From a bacterium (lineage in GTDB: Bacteria; UBP7; UBA6624): a stretch of 64,000 nucleotides of DNA. The notes beneath the pieces were generated by a model that saw only the letters and a program-made list of their open reading frames with translations, did no database searches and was not told where the DNA came from. Every line of letters starts with the position of its first letter. Positions within the stretch are counted from its first letter, which is position 1. Both the position numbers and the translations under genes were made by a program. Shown here one piece after another: positions 1 to 10,223 of this stretch. The stretch lies in assembly GCA_002716355.1 (NCBI GenBank), contig PBAU01000011.1, positions 24,114 through 88,113 of the forward strand. The letters run 5' to 3'.

Positions 1-660
1 TAAAAATTCAGAATCATTATCTTTGATTTCATCAATGAATTTCTTATAGCTTTTTTTTAAGCTTCCGAATATGCTGGGTTGAAAGCCCCAGAGGTTCATT
101 GAAACAGGTGGATCACCTTCTGTGAATTCATTTAAATCATGTGTTTCTTTTATTTCAGTTAGGTTATTGTTTTTATCTATTTTGCATACACCTCTCGAGA
201 CTCCTCCATGGATAGACAATGTTTGCCTTAACGGGAAGGTCATTATTGCAGACCTTTGGTCAGATTGTAGAAATCGAATAAGCATTTTTATGGATTGTGA
301 TCCATAATAATCATCTGCATTTGCCACAATGAAGGGTTCATTGATATGGTTTTCTGCGCATAAAACAGCATGTCCCGTCCCTAATGGTTTGACCCGGTTT
401 CTTATTGGGTTTTTCTGTAATACAAATTTTGTTTTTATTTTTTTAGAAATTTTTGAGAATTTTTCTTTTATTTGCTCTTGAGCATCTTCTCTTGTTATGA
501 GGATGATTTTTGTGCACCCATGCTTCCATGCATCATATGCAGTTAACTCTGCTAAAGATTCACCATTTGGCCCAATTTTTTCAATTTGTTTTAGGCCCCC
601 GTACCTAGAACCCATGCCAGCTGCAAGTATCAATAGCGATATTTGGTTATTGTGTTTCAA
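1..660 (-). CDS. Nucleotidyltransferase (NTP_transferase family), C-terminus cut by window edge
   Basis: The reverse strand encodes an N-terminal stretch LILAAGMGSRYGGLKQ, the nucleotide-binding G-x-G-x-R/K loop of sugar-1-phosphate nucleotidyltransferases. It is followed by a PNGESLAELTAYDAW segment and a NADDYYG motif in which the aspartates would bind metal. The reading frame stays open to base 1, so about 220 residues are visible and the C-terminus lies outside the window. The best start is TTG at 658-660, giving LKHNNQISLLILAAG; no ATG lies nearby in frame. The family transfers an NMP to a sugar phosphate, but I cannot name the substrate. The start is only about 30 bases from the divergent purL start, so the two genes probably share a promoter zone that reaches into coding sequence. 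Confidence 0.8.
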   Translation of the reverse strand, partial: MKHNNQISLLILAAGMGSRYGGLKQIEKIGPNGESLAELTAYDAWKHGCTKIILITREDAQEQIKEKFSKISKKIKTKFVLQKNPIRNRVKPLGTGHAVLCAENHINEPFIVANADDYYGSQSIKMLIRFLQSDQRSAIMTFPLRQTLSIHGGVSRGVCKIDKNNNLTEIKETHDLNEFTEGDPPVSMNLWGFQPSIFGSLKKSYKKFIDEIKDNDSEFL

Positions 661-691
661 ATTAATGGATATGGTAATACGATTTACCTAT

Positions 692-2839
692 ATGGAACTC
701 CAAGAAAAGCTCAAAAGCGTTGGATTAAAGCTTGAAGAATATGAAAATGCTAAAAAAATTGTAGGAAGAGATTTAAATAATATAGAAATCGGTATATTGA
801 GTACTGTTTGGAGTGAGCATTGTTCATACAAATCTTCAAAAATACATCTCAAGAGGCTGCCGGTCAAAGGAAGTCAGGTTGCCCAAGGACCTGGGGAGAA
901 TGCTGGCGCTGTTAGGCTGGGCGAAGGTTGGGTTGCTGTTTTTAAGATGGAAAGTCACAATCATCCATCAGCAATTGCTCCAAAACAGGGCTCAGCAACT
1001 GGTGTTGGTGGGATAATTCGAGACGTGCTTTCCATTGGGGCTCCAGCTTCAGCAGTATTAGACATTTTAATGTTCCCACAAGAGGACTTTTCAAAAACGC
1101 CCTGGTATCTTAATGGTGTTGTTGATGGTGTTGGAAGTTATGGTAATTGTGTAGGTGTTCCTAATCTTGGAGGACAGACTAGTTTTTATCCTGGTTATGA
1201 AGGGAACCCTCTTGTTAATGCGATGTGTGTTGGTTTGTGCAAGGAAGAGGATATGAAAAAAGCTGTAGCAAGCGGTATTGGCAACAGCCTTATACTTATT
1301 GGAGCGCCCACTGGGAGAGATGGGATTCACGGAGCCACTTTTGCCTCTATGGATTTAGATGAAGACTCAGGTGACGACCTTCCTGCTGTCCAGGTGGGAG
1401 ATCCCTTTAGAGAAAAACTTTTAATTGAGGCAACTTCTGAAATCTTAGAACAATGTGAAGTTGTTGGTTTACAGGATTTGGGTGCAGGTGGCATCACGGG
1501 ATCATCAGCAGAGATGGCTGGTGCAGCTGGTTTAGGTGTGATTGTGCATTTGGACAAAGTGCCTCAACGAGAAAAAGACATGCGTGATTACGATGTTGCA
1601 TTATCAGAAAGCCAAGAGAGAGCTTTGATATGTGCAACTCCAGAAAATGTAGAAAAAATCATTAGTATTGCAGAAAAATGGGATTTAAGAGCAGCGGAAG
1701 TGGGAGTAGTAACAGAGACAGGAAAATTACAAATGATGTGGAATGAAGAGATTGTATGTGATTTGCCAATAAGTCTTATTGATATGGATCTTGAGTATGA
1801 TAGACCGCAAAAAAAACCTGATTTAAAAAAAGCAGATTTTCAAACTTCATCCAATAACTTAGACGATATTGAAAATGTTCTATTAAAAATGTCTTCAAAT
1901 CCAAATATAGCTAGTAAAAAGTGGGTTTGGAGACAGTATGACAGTCAGGTTCAAGCTTCAACAATTTTTAAACAAGGTAATGATTCAGGTGTAATCAAGG
2001 TTCCCAACTCTAATTTAGCAGTTGGGATGACTGCTGATGCAAAACCAATGTGGTGTTCTATTGATTCATACTGGGGTGCGGCTCATACTGTTGTTGAAGC
2101 AGTGTGCAATCTTGCATCAAAAGGAATCAAGGCTTTAGGTACTACTAATTGTTTAAATTTTGGCAATCCAGAAAACCCTACTGTGATGTATTCTTTCTCA
2201 CAGGCAGTTGATGGCATAACAAAAGCATGCCTCGAGATGAATACTCCAATTACAGGTGGTAATGTTTCTTTCTATAATGAAAGTCCTGATGGTGCTATTC
2301 CTCCAACTCCTAGTATAGGAATGGTTGGAGTGGCAGAAGATGTTTCTGCGATCCTCGGGTCACAGATACATCCAGGTGATAAGGTTTATGTTTTTGGAAA
2401 TAAGCATTGGGACTTGGAGGGTTCTGAATTTTTAAGATATGTAATGGGATCCAAACAATCAATGCTTCCAGAACTAAATTTCCAAGATGCAAGATCAAGC
2501 ATAAATCAAGCAATCAAAATAAGAAAAGAAGCTAAGTGGATGGCTGATGTTTCCGAAGGTGGTATTTTTGATTGTGTTTTGAGAATGGTGCCTGAAGGTA
2601 ATGGCATTAATCTTTTCTGTCCTGAGGGGATACATTGGACAAGTTTTTTGTTTTCTGAAGAGCCACATAGGTTTATTGTTTGTTGTGATAAAGATATTAA
2701 TGCAGATGACGCGATGTTGATAGGTGAAATTTCTAGAGAGGAAATTTTTTCAATTAAGAAAAAGGATGTTTTTTCTACTGATTTGAGAATTTTAAAAAAT
2801 TCTTTTGAAAGCACAATTCAAAATATAGCTGATTTTTAA
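692..2839 (+). CDS. purL: Phosphoribosylformylglycinamidine synthase subunit PurL
   Basis: This is the small, glutaminase-less form of PurL, which makes FGAM from FGAR, ATP and ammonia in purine synthesis and works with PurQ and PurS. Diagnostic stretches are TVWSEHCSYKSSK near the N-terminus, MESHNHPSA (ATP and metal site), GLQDLGAGGITGSS, and PITGGNVSFYNES in the second half, which repeats the AIRS-like fold. The frame is open upstream to ATG 497, but that part overlaps the divergent nucleotidyltransferase and does not look like PurL. Conserved sequence begins at MELQEKLKSVGL, so I start at ATG 692 (715 residues, close to the roughly 740 of Bacillus PurL). ATG 665 and ATG 671 are in-frame alternatives. 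The stop overlaps by four bases with the stop of the convergent gene. Confidence 0.95.
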   Translation: MELQEKLKSVGLKLEEYENAKKIVGRDLNNIEIGILSTVWSEHCSYKSSKIHLKRLPVKGSQVAQGPGENAGAVRLGEGWVAVFKMESHNHPSAIAPKQGSATGVGGIIRDVLSIGAPASAVLDILMFPQEDFSKTPWYLNGVVDGVGSYGNCVGVPNLGGQTSFYPGYEGNPLVNAMCVGLCKEEDMKKAVASGIGNSLILIGAPTGRDGIHGATFASMDLDEDSGDDLPAVQVGDPFREKLLIEATSEILEQCEVVGLQDLGAGGITGSSAEMAGAAGLGVIVHLDKVPQREKDMRDYDVALSESQERALICATPENVEKIISIAEKWDLRAAEVGVVTETGKLQMMWNEEIVCDLPISLIDMDLEYDRPQKKPDLKKADFQTSSNNLDDIENVLLKMSSNPNIASKKWVWRQYDSQVQASTIFKQGNDSGVIKVPNSNLAVGMTADAKPMWCSIDSYWGAAHTVVEAVCNLASKGIKALGTTNCLNFGNPENPTVMYSFSQAVDGITKACLEMNTPITGGNVSFYNESPDGAIPPTPSIGMVGVAEDVSAILGSQIHPGDKVYVFGNKHWDLEGSEFLRYVMGSKQSMLPELNFQDARSSINQAIKIRKEAKWMADVSEGGIFDCVLRMVPEGNGINLFCPEGIHWTSFLFSEEPHRFIVCCDKDINADDAMLIGEISREEIFSIKKKDVFSTDLRILKNSFESTIQNIADF

Positions 2840-3768
2840 TAAACTTTTAAAGGGATAAGCCAGTCGGATTTTTCACATGAGGCAAGTGTCCATAAATATC
2901 CAGAAAAAGAAAAATCGATAAATTTGCCATTTTCACAATCTATATTGAATCTTTCCTCAACATCTTCTATTGTTAGTTTTTCTGGAGTGGTATCAAATCC
3001 AGTCCATCCGCTCCACAGCTCTGTTCCTTCTTCTGAGATTGCCCAATATTTACCATTTTCAAATTGTTTATATTTTTTCACGCTATCAGGCATTTGTTTT
3101 TGAGATTTTTCAACATATTCATTATTTTCAAATCTATAAGAAAATACGACGTCAAAAAAACATAAGTTAGCCCATCCGTATTCGTACACATTTACACAAC
3201 TGAACCCCTTTTCACCATGTATTTTATAAAGCTGAACCCCCTTAACCTCAGTACCGTTATCAGGTCGGTTATTGATTTTAATAACACTTTCATCCTCTGC
3301 AATAAAATCATTCATGTTTAACTCTATGTAATGTGGTGATGGCACACTGTTTGAATCACCATATCGTGCTAAACCAACAAATTTATCAGGTGATTCCCAG
3401 TAGCCTGAGATAATAGGCATAAATCTAAAAATACTTGAACTGCCCGGTATTTTTTTTTGTATTTTTTTATTTTTTATATCGATTTTATAAAAACCTTGTG
3501 GCCATGAAGATGTCCATAAATTATTCTGATAAACCTCTATGTCTAAGGCTCTAATCACGGTACCTTTTGGCCTGAATGAGAAAATAGATTTATTTGTTTT
3601 TTGGTTAAATACTTTGATAAGCGATTTATTATCTTTTTCAGTATAGTAGATGGCATACTGTTGGTTCATCTGATCAACAGAAATTAGCTCCGGTTTACTG
3701 TTGTCTTTCTCTTTTTTTAGTTCTATTGGCTGTATGCCAATTTGTAGTAAAAACAAAATAACAAACAT
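2836..3768 (-). CDS. Secreted protein of unknown function
   Basis: A 310-residue protein with a hydrophobic N-terminal segment (MFVILFLLQIGIQPIE) that looks like a signal peptide or short anchor. The rest is soluble and rich in W, Y, G and short beta-strand-like stretches, such as YYTEKDNKSLIKVFN and ELWSGWTGFDT. This hints at a beta-propeller or other all-beta fold, but no motif is firm enough to name a family. Its ATG directly abuts the stop codon of lnt (TAAATG), so it is the last gene of the lptC-like/secA/lnt transcription unit and is probably translated by coupling. Its own stop codon overlaps the purL stop. The extracytoplasmic location is inferred from the N-terminus only. Confidence 0.65.
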   Translation of the reverse strand: MFVILFLLQIGIQPIELKKEKDNSKPELISVDQMNQQYAIYYTEKDNKSLIKVFNQKTNKSIFSFRPKGTVIRALDIEVYQNNLWTSSWPQGFYKIDIKNKKIQKKIPGSSSIFRFMPIISGYWESPDKFVGLARYGDSNSVPSPHYIELNMNDFIAEDESVIKINNRPDNGTEVKGVQLYKIHGEKGFSCVNVYEYGWANLCFFDVVFSYRFENNEYVEKSQKQMPDSVKKYKQFENGKYWAISEEGTELWSGWTGFDTTPEKLTIEDVEERFNIDCENGKFIDFSFSGYLWTLASCEKSDWLIPLKVY

Positions 3769-5196
3769 TTATTTTCTTCTTGTATTTATTAAACAGAGGA
3801 TAAATGATGGAATCAATAGTAAAAAATCACCAAATTGATTAAACATAGTAGTCTTTTTTTGTATTTTTATCTTTTGATTTCGGAACAAATCTTCACCTAA
3901 AGGGCTTTCAAATAAAACTTCACCATTTATATTCACAACAGATGAACCTCCACCTGTGATCACAGAAATCATGTTTCTTCCTGATTCAATTGCTCTCATT
4001 TTGATTAATCGACTAAATTGCTGTGTAGCATTTTGAGAAAACCAAGAAGTATTGGATGCAACTACTAAAAAATCTGTATTTTTTGATACTTGAGTTCTTG
4101 TTGCTTCAGGAAATAATGCTTCCCAGCAAAGCAAAGGTCCAATATTGAGATTGTTTACAATAATGTCACCACCACCATCACCTGGAGAAACATCCCTAAC
4201 AGGCCACCCATAATCTGGCATGATTTCGGTAACTAGTTTTCTAAAGATTACAAATTCACCCATTGGAACTAAAAATCTTTTTTCATAAGGTTTTTCAAGA
4301 TATTTGTTGTCTGGATACGAAACCCCATATACATTATGAAAATTTTCAGAATCATTAATAAATGCTCCGTAAAGTATGGGTACATCAGATTTTTTTGATA
4401 TGCTTGCTACAACATCGCTAGGGTATTCTGAAACTATAGCTGATTCAGGCCATAATATCACTTGGGGTTTATTTTCGAAACTAGAACTTCCTTTTAAATA
4501 AAATTGTTTGATTTCTTCAAGCACATTTGCATCCCATCTTTGAATCGCAGCCTTGCCATTTGACACCATTCTGACTGTTGTTTCAGCTTCAAAATCCTCA
4601 ATATTATTCTTAAGTGGAAAACCGTAAATAAAACAAAGAGAACATAAGCATATTGCTTTGGCTAGATTATCTTTTTTTGTAAGTGATGAATAAAGAGATA
4701 CTGCAAAAAGCATCAATATGAAAGACAGTCCATTTAATCCAACTATCGATGCAAAAGCCATATTTTCTGGGTTCCACGTTAGCCAATTTCCCAAATTAGT
4801 CCATGACCATTTAAACATCCCAAGACCTCTTGAGTATTCAAATAAATACCAAGCAAAGGGTATAAGCCATAAAATGTTATTTTTATTCTTTACCTTCTGT
4901 CTCAAACATGTAAAAAGGTAACAAAAAAATGCAAATTCTGATGCAAGAATTAATGCAACAAGAACCCATGCAACAGGTGAAAGAGCTTTCATCCAATAAA
5001 CAGCAATAATATTTTGGACAAAAATAATTAATGATCCATATTTGATCAAATCTATGGATTTGTATTCACATAAAGCATAAACCATAAAGACCAAAGAAAG
5101 AACAGCAATAGGCCATGCATTTTCAAAAAGAAAAGGTGCGCTCCATAATGCACCAATTATTATTGATATAAATATTTTATTTTTAAAAATATTCAT
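3769..5196 (-). CDS. lnt: Apolipoprotein N-acyltransferase
   Basis: Lnt adds the third acyl chain to the N-terminal cysteine of lipoproteins in the inner membrane of diderm bacteria. The first roughly 190 residues form six or more membrane segments. A nitrilase-like domain follows with the Glu-Lys-Cys triad in context: LWPESAI (Glu), EKRFLVPMGEF (Lys) and LLCWEALFPE (Cys). A final hydrophobic segment (FLLLIPSFILCLI) ends in basic residues. The length of 475 is close to the usual 500 or so. The start ATG overlaps the secA stop by four bases (ATGA), so the two are translationally coupled. Its presence supports full lipoprotein maturation and an outer membrane. Confidence 0.93.
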   Translation of the reverse strand: MNIFKNKIFISIIIGALWSAPFLFENAWPIAVLSLVFMVYALCEYKSIDLIKYGSLIIFVQNIIAVYWMKALSPVAWVLVALILASEFAFFCYLFTCLRQKVKNKNNILWLIPFAWYLFEYSRGLGMFKWSWTNLGNWLTWNPENMAFASIVGLNGLSFILMLFAVSLYSSLTKKDNLAKAICLCSLCFIYGFPLKNNIEDFEAETTVRMVSNGKAAIQRWDANVLEEIKQFYLKGSSSFENKPQVILWPESAIVSEYPSDVVASISKKSDVPILYGAFINDSENFHNVYGVSYPDNKYLEKPYEKRFLVPMGEFVIFRKLVTEIMPDYGWPVRDVSPGDGGGDIIVNNLNIGPLLCWEALFPEATRTQVSKNTDFLVVASNTSWFSQNATQQFSRLIKMRAIESGRNMISVITGGGSSVVNINGEVLFESPLGEDLFRNQKIKIQKKTTMFNQFGDFLLLIPSFILCLINTRRK

Positions 5197-7832
5197 TTGT
5201 TTGTGCAGTTAGGCCAACATTTTTTATATTTTTTACCGCTGCCACAGGGACAAGGATCATTTCTTCCAACCTTTTTTAAATCATCTTTTTTACCAAGAAA
5301 GGCATTCATTTTTGTTTTAGTTTCTTTGTTTTCATTGTTTTGAATCGGCATTGGTTTTTCTTTTTGTTTGACTTTTGCCATAAACACCGCCTGAATCACA
5401 TCTCTTTGGATATTTTGGATAAGTATATTGAATAAATCAAAAGCTTCTTTTGCATAAACGGTCAGAGGGTCAACTCTTCCATATCCGCGCATCGACACGC
5501 CATCTCTTAAATTTGACATATCAGTTAGATGATTCATCCACCTTTTGTCAACTGCTCTTAATGCTGCCCATTTTGATAGCTGTTCCATGATTGATTCACC
5601 CAGTTCCTCAACCCTTTTCCTCAAAGCATTTTTTGCAGATTCTTCTAATGTTTTTTCTATTTCAGAAGATTTTATATTTTCTTCTTTAAGCTTTTCTATT
5701 GCAGAGTCAGATAAAGGCATGACCACTGATAAATCTTGTTTTAACCCATCAATATTCCATTCCGATCTTTTCAATGATGTGGATGCATGAGTTTCTATTG
5801 AGTTTTTTATTACGTCTGATATGAAGCCATCAATTTGTTTTAGGAAGTTGTTTATATTTAAAACATTTTCTCTTTCTTCATATATGACCTTTCTTTGTTC
5901 ATTTAGAACATCATCGTATTTCAGTAATGATTTTCTAACTTCGTAATGATGCCCCTCAATTCTTTTTTGGACATTTTCAATCATTCGATCTAAAAGTGGA
6001 TGGAATAATGCTTCATTTTCCGGCCATTGAAAACGACTCATCATTTCTTCAACCCTGTCAACAGCAAACCTACGCATGATGTCATCTTCTAAACTAAGTA
6101 GAAATTCACTAGACCCAGGATCACCTTGCCTGCCAGAACGTCCAATTAGTTGATTGTCAATCCTTCTCGCTTCATGTCGTTCTGTACCTAAAACCTTAAG
6201 TCCTCCTAATTGGATAACCTTAGATGCTTCTTCTGCACATATCTGTTTTGCTTTTTTTGCATTTCTGTCTTTTATTTCCTTGCTTAAATTTTCATCATCA
6301 GCTTTATGCCCTTCAGCTTCGATGAAATCTTTGGCTAAGAACTCAGGGTTACCGCCTAAAAGTATATCCGTTCCTCTTCCTGCCATGTTTGTAGCTATCG
6401 TCACGGCTCCATACCTTCCTGCCTGTGCAATTATGTTTGCTTCTTTTTCATGATGTTTAGCGTTAAGAACATTATGTAGTATTTTTTCTTTTTTTAGCAT
6501 TTTTGATAATTTTTCACTATTTTCAATTGAAACGGTTCCAACCAGCACAGGTTGGCCCAAAGTGTTAGATTCTTTTATTTTTTTGATAGCAGCTTGGTAT
6601 TTCTCATGTTGTGATTTGTAAACTTCATCTCTGAATTTTTTTCTTTGCAGGTTTTGATTTGTTGGAACTGACATAACATCCATGTTATAGATATCTATAA
6701 ATTCCCTTTCTTCTGTTTTGGCGGTTCCAGTCATTCCTGAAAGTTTTTCATAGAGTCTGAAATAATTTTGAATTGTTATTGTTGCTACAGTCAGTGTTTC
6801 AGCACGTATCGGAACCCTCTCTTTTGCCTCGATTGCTTGATGGAGGCCATCGCCATATCTCCTACCAAACATTAACCTACCTGTAAATTCATCAACAATA
6901 ATAATTTGCCCTTCTTTAACAATGTAGTCTCTTTCTTTCTGATAGAGAAATTTTGCCTTCAATGCTTGAGAGACTTTTTGATTGATTTGTGCATTTTCAA
7001 AATCAAATAAATTCTTTACATTTAGAGTATTTTGAATTTTGTCTACCCCTTGTTCATTTAAAACTACAGAATGTGATTTTTCTTCAATTTCAACATCGTT
7101 TTGATTTATTTTCACAACTGCACGGTAAACAGATTCATACTCCCCAGTTGTTCCACTTGGTGGTCCTGATATTATCAAAGGAGTTCTTGCTTCATCAATC
7201 AATATGCTATCAACCTCATCCACAATTGCGAAAGAGTGACCCCTTTGTACTTTGTCATTATTGTTGTAAACCATATTGTCTTTCAGGTAATCGAAACCAA
7301 ATGCAGAATTTGTTCCATAGGTTATGTCATTTTGGTATATTTGTTTTCTTTCTGCATTTGGTTTATCTTGCTGAAGTGATCCATAGTTCAAACCCATAAA
7401 ACTGTAAAGAGGCCCCATCCATTCAGCATCTCTTTTAGCTAAATAATCATTAACTGTTACAACATGTACACCTTTTCCTGATAATGCATTTAGGTAAACT
7501 GGCAGTGTTGCTGAAAGTGTTTTTCCTTCCCCCGTTACCATTTCAGCAATTCTTCCTTGATGCAACGCCGTTCCACCTAGAATTTGAACATCATAATGTC
7601 TCATGCCAAGCGTTCTAACTGAGGCTTCTCTGACCGCAGCATATGCCTCAGGGAGTATTGAGTCAAGCTTTTCACCATTGCTGATTCTTGATTTAAATTC
7701 AGGGGTTAATCTTTGGATATCTCCATCAGAAAGTTTTTTCATTTTTTCTTCAAGAGAAGAAACCTTATTTAAGATTGGTTGAAGCTTCCTTACCTCAATT
7801 TTATTTTTGCTAAAATACTCTAAAAAGTTCAT
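5193..7832 (-). CDS. secA: Preprotein translocase ATPase SecA
   Basis: SecA is the cytoplasmic motor that drives unfolded preproteins through SecYEG. Visible signatures are the Walker A region TGEGKTLSATLP, the Walker B/DEAD-like IVDEVDSILIDEARTPLI, the TVATITIQNYFRLY segment, TNMAGRGTDILLGGNPEF, and RIDNQLIGRSGRQGDPG. The C-terminal zinc-binding SEC-C motif VGRNDPCPCGSGKKYKKCW is intact, so the protein should bind SecB and lipids in the usual way. The length of 879 is typical. The ATG overlaps the upstream stop by one base (TAATG), and the gene's stop overlaps the lnt start by four. The secA-lnt pairing suggests an envelope-biogenesis operon. Confidence 0.98.
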   Translation of the reverse strand: MNFLEYFSKNKIEVRKLQPILNKVSSLEEKMKKLSDGDIQRLTPEFKSRISNGEKLDSILPEAYAAVREASVRTLGMRHYDVQILGGTALHQGRIAEMVTGEGKTLSATLPVYLNALSGKGVHVVTVNDYLAKRDAEWMGPLYSFMGLNYGSLQQDKPNAERKQIYQNDITYGTNSAFGFDYLKDNMVYNNNDKVQRGHSFAIVDEVDSILIDEARTPLIISGPPSGTTGEYESVYRAVVKINQNDVEIEEKSHSVVLNEQGVDKIQNTLNVKNLFDFENAQINQKVSQALKAKFLYQKERDYIVKEGQIIIVDEFTGRLMFGRRYGDGLHQAIEAKERVPIRAETLTVATITIQNYFRLYEKLSGMTGTAKTEEREFIDIYNMDVMSVPTNQNLQRKKFRDEVYKSQHEKYQAAIKKIKESNTLGQPVLVGTVSIENSEKLSKMLKKEKILHNVLNAKHHEKEANIIAQAGRYGAVTIATNMAGRGTDILLGGNPEFLAKDFIEAEGHKADDENLSKEIKDRNAKKAKQICAEEASKVIQLGGLKVLGTERHEARRIDNQLIGRSGRQGDPGSSEFLLSLEDDIMRRFAVDRVEEMMSRFQWPENEALFHPLLDRMIENVQKRIEGHHYEVRKSLLKYDDVLNEQRKVIYEERENVLNINNFLKQIDGFISDVIKNSIETHASTSLKRSEWNIDGLKQDLSVVMPLSDSAIEKLKEENIKSSEIEKTLEESAKNALRKRVEELGESIMEQLSKWAALRAVDKRWMNHLTDMSNLRDGVSMRGYGRVDPLTVYAKEAFDLFNILIQNIQRDVIQAVFMAKVKQKEKPMPIQNNENKETKTKMNAFLGKKDDLKKVGRNDPCPCGSGKKYKKCWPNCTNK

Positions 7833-10168
7833 TAATCAATTGATATGCTGCCTTGAGCTTTTTCTATAGTTCCTTTTTCTACAATTAAATCCCATACAAA
7901 CCTATCACCTTTCAAGATGTTGCCGTCTTTGTATTGGACTATGACATCATCATAAAAAATTATATTTTCTGCATTTGTTCTTACCTTTGCGTAGTTAGCA
8001 TTAACATTAACATCCTGGTGTTTCATTGTTACATTGCCTTCAAACTTGTAACCACCATCTTCTTCTAAGGCTGAATCAGATGATATTTTTGTTTTAGTGT
8101 TTTTGTACTCCCAAGAAATTGGGCCTAAGGCTTCCCAAAAATCATTTATTTTAATTAGCTTGTTTGCGAATAGTTGATCTTTTTCACCTTCGATTCTTGG
8201 GTACCCTTCCAATGTTGATACATCTTCATCTTTTGACCATTGCCATTTTTCACCATAAGCTTTTCTTTTTTCCGCTTCATTTTCTATCAAAACATTACCA
8301 ACTATGGACATTTGACTGCTGTCTTCTTTCATACTTCCTAATTCACCTTTTATTGTCCATTCTGGATGTTTGATTTTTGGTTTGTTCATTTCCCAAAAAT
8401 GATCATCCGAAAAGACTTTATCGGTAGTGATGATTATATTTTCCAGAACACCAAGCCATCCTTTTTTACTCGTCATTTGCAATCCGTCTATTGAATATTC
8501 ATTATCAGCATTAATTGTGATTTTTTGCATTTCTCCAATCCAGGTTGTGTTTTCAATCGTGCATGATTCAGAACAGTGTAGGCTAACGGGACCCCATTGA
8601 AAATTTATTTTATCTCCATTTAATTCAAGATCTTTAACAAGAACTTTTGTGCTTAATGGTGAAAGACCTGTTTTTTCATCTGTGTCTAATTGAAGTGTTT
8701 TTGATTCGAGATGTAAATTTTTATTTAGTGATATTCGAGCTTCGGTAAGATCGAATATATTTTTATCAGTTTGTGTTGAAAGACTTAAAGCAATGATTTC
8801 ATTCTCGTCAATACTTCCTTTTAATGGTCCTGACCTAATTAATTTTAATTCTTTTTGATAGTTGAGATTTTGAACTTCTCCTTCAAATATTTCTTTGTAA
8901 CTTAATTGACTATTGCCTAGAAATTTTACTAATTCTGAATTTATTCTTGCAGCTTGTGAAAAAGTTTTAAAATCATTATTTTTGTACTCTGCAGAACCAT
9001 TTATTTTTAATTGTTCTAAATTTGGATCCCACTCTCCATTTTCTCCACCTATAAAAACAGTTCCTTCAGACCATGAAAACCCACCTTGTAGTAAATATTT
9101 TTTAGGATCTTGAGTCACTTCCAGCAAGCCACTGATGTTTAAAAATGGTAGCCCGCCAGTATCAAAAAAATTTTTCTGCATTTGCATTGATGCTGGCCCG
9201 TTCAGCTTTAAGTATTCATTATTTTTGTTGAAAAAACCAGAATCAGCTTTGAGAATTTTGTCATCCTCTTCAAAGGTAATGTTTTTTTCGAAATTAAAAT
9301 AACCTGGATTCCAGTAATACTCAACATTATCTGCCGTTATCTTTCTTGGATTTTTTGATGACTTCTCCTCTATTTTTACATTTTCTGAAAGATACGCTAC
9401 GTAATCTTTGCTTTTTGCTTGCAAGATTTCAGCACTGATATCCCAATTTTTTATTTTTAATGTTGGTTTTCCAGGAGGTGAAAGTTGAGGTATTCCCAAT
9501 GATTTGAAAACCGGCTCTCTGTTTGCTGTTATTAACGCTTGAGGCCTTTTGTCTTCATCCCAATTTTTAGATTGAGCTGTAATTATTCCATTTTGAGTGT
9601 TGTAAACAGCAAGCCCTCCTTCCACATGTGGATCCTCAGGACTTTTCAATAGTTTAGCGTGCCATCGCCCTATAAGGAGAACATTGTCTTCGTTTGTCTC
9701 AAATAGTACATCTTCACCAGTGATGTCAATATCTAAATTTTTCAAGCTTACAGAGTCTGGAAAAAATAAAAGTTGGGATTTTTTCGTCCATAAAGCTTTC
9801 ATTGTTCTTGCAACAATACCATCATTTGTTTTTGCTGAAAAAGGTCCTTGGAATTCAAGTGTTTCCATAAGGTCGTTGTATTTTGCAGATTCTGAATTAA
9901 CCTCCACATAAGGTTCGTAATTTCTATAAAAAATTGCTTCAGTTATATCTTTTATCAACCATAAATTTTCTTTTGTTTCCTCAAGGTTGTTTGTGATTAT
10001 TTTTGCTATTTGCCTTTCTTGATCCCAGATTGTTATTTTAGACTCGTATATTCTTCTAGGCTCACCTTTTATAGCAAACAATAGTTGAGTTTCTTTTTGA
10101 CCTATTTTGTTGATCCAGATTGTTATAAAAAATAAAAAAATAATGACAAATATATATTTTTTATGCAT
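7832..10168 (-). CDS. Long LptC/LptA-like envelope protein
   Basis: A 778-residue protein with a single N-terminal membrane anchor (KYIFVIIFLFFITIWI) and a long extracytoplasmic part. The first roughly 110 residues after the anchor resemble LptC: a one-TM protein with a strand-rich domain mentioning RRIYESKITIWDQERQIAK. The body repeats strands of the type LEGYPRIEGEKDQLFANK, and the C-terminus (YKFEGNVTMKHQDVNVNANYAKVR, then YKDGNILKGDRFVWDL) is like the OstA/LptA fold, in which stacked beta-jellyrolls carry lipopolysaccharide across the periplasm. What is seen is the anchor plus repeated beta pattern; the LPS-transport role is inferred. LptC is normally about 190 residues and LptA about 180, so this would be a fusion or multi-repeat bridge. 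It is the first gene of the secA-lnt unit. Confidence 0.55.
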   Translation of the reverse strand: MHKKYIFVIIFLFFITIWINKIGQKETQLLFAIKGEPRRIYESKITIWDQERQIAKIITNNLEETKENLWLIKDITEAIFYRNYEPYVEVNSESAKYNDLMETLEFQGPFSAKTNDGIVARTMKALWTKKSQLLFFPDSVSLKNLDIDITGEDVLFETNEDNVLLIGRWHAKLLKSPEDPHVEGGLAVYNTQNGIITAQSKNWDEDKRPQALITANREPVFKSLGIPQLSPPGKPTLKIKNWDISAEILQAKSKDYVAYLSENVKIEEKSSKNPRKITADNVEYYWNPGYFNFEKNITFEEDDKILKADSGFFNKNNEYLKLNGPASMQMQKNFFDTGGLPFLNISGLLEVTQDPKKYLLQGGFSWSEGTVFIGGENGEWDPNLEQLKINGSAEYKNNDFKTFSQAARINSELVKFLGNSQLSYKEIFEGEVQNLNYQKELKLIRSGPLKGSIDENEIIALSLSTQTDKNIFDLTEARISLNKNLHLESKTLQLDTDEKTGLSPLSTKVLVKDLELNGDKINFQWGPVSLHCSESCTIENTTWIGEMQKITINADNEYSIDGLQMTSKKGWLGVLENIIITTDKVFSDDHFWEMNKPKIKHPEWTIKGELGSMKEDSSQMSIVGNVLIENEAEKRKAYGEKWQWSKDEDVSTLEGYPRIEGEKDQLFANKLIKINDFWEALGPISWEYKNTKTKISSDSALEEDGGYKFEGNVTMKHQDVNVNANYAKVRTNAENIIFYDDVIVQYKDGNILKGDRFVWDLIVEKGTIEKAQGSISID

Positions 10169-10223
10169 AAAACAATTCTAGAGTTAGTTTGCTTTTTGCG
10201 CTATTAGAATAATTTTTTGTTTA

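Noticed and set aside
497-691. In-frame N-terminal extension of purL
   Set aside because: It lies on the complement of the divergent nucleotidyltransferase gene, whose protein motifs are clear, and has no PurL-like sequence before MELQEKL.
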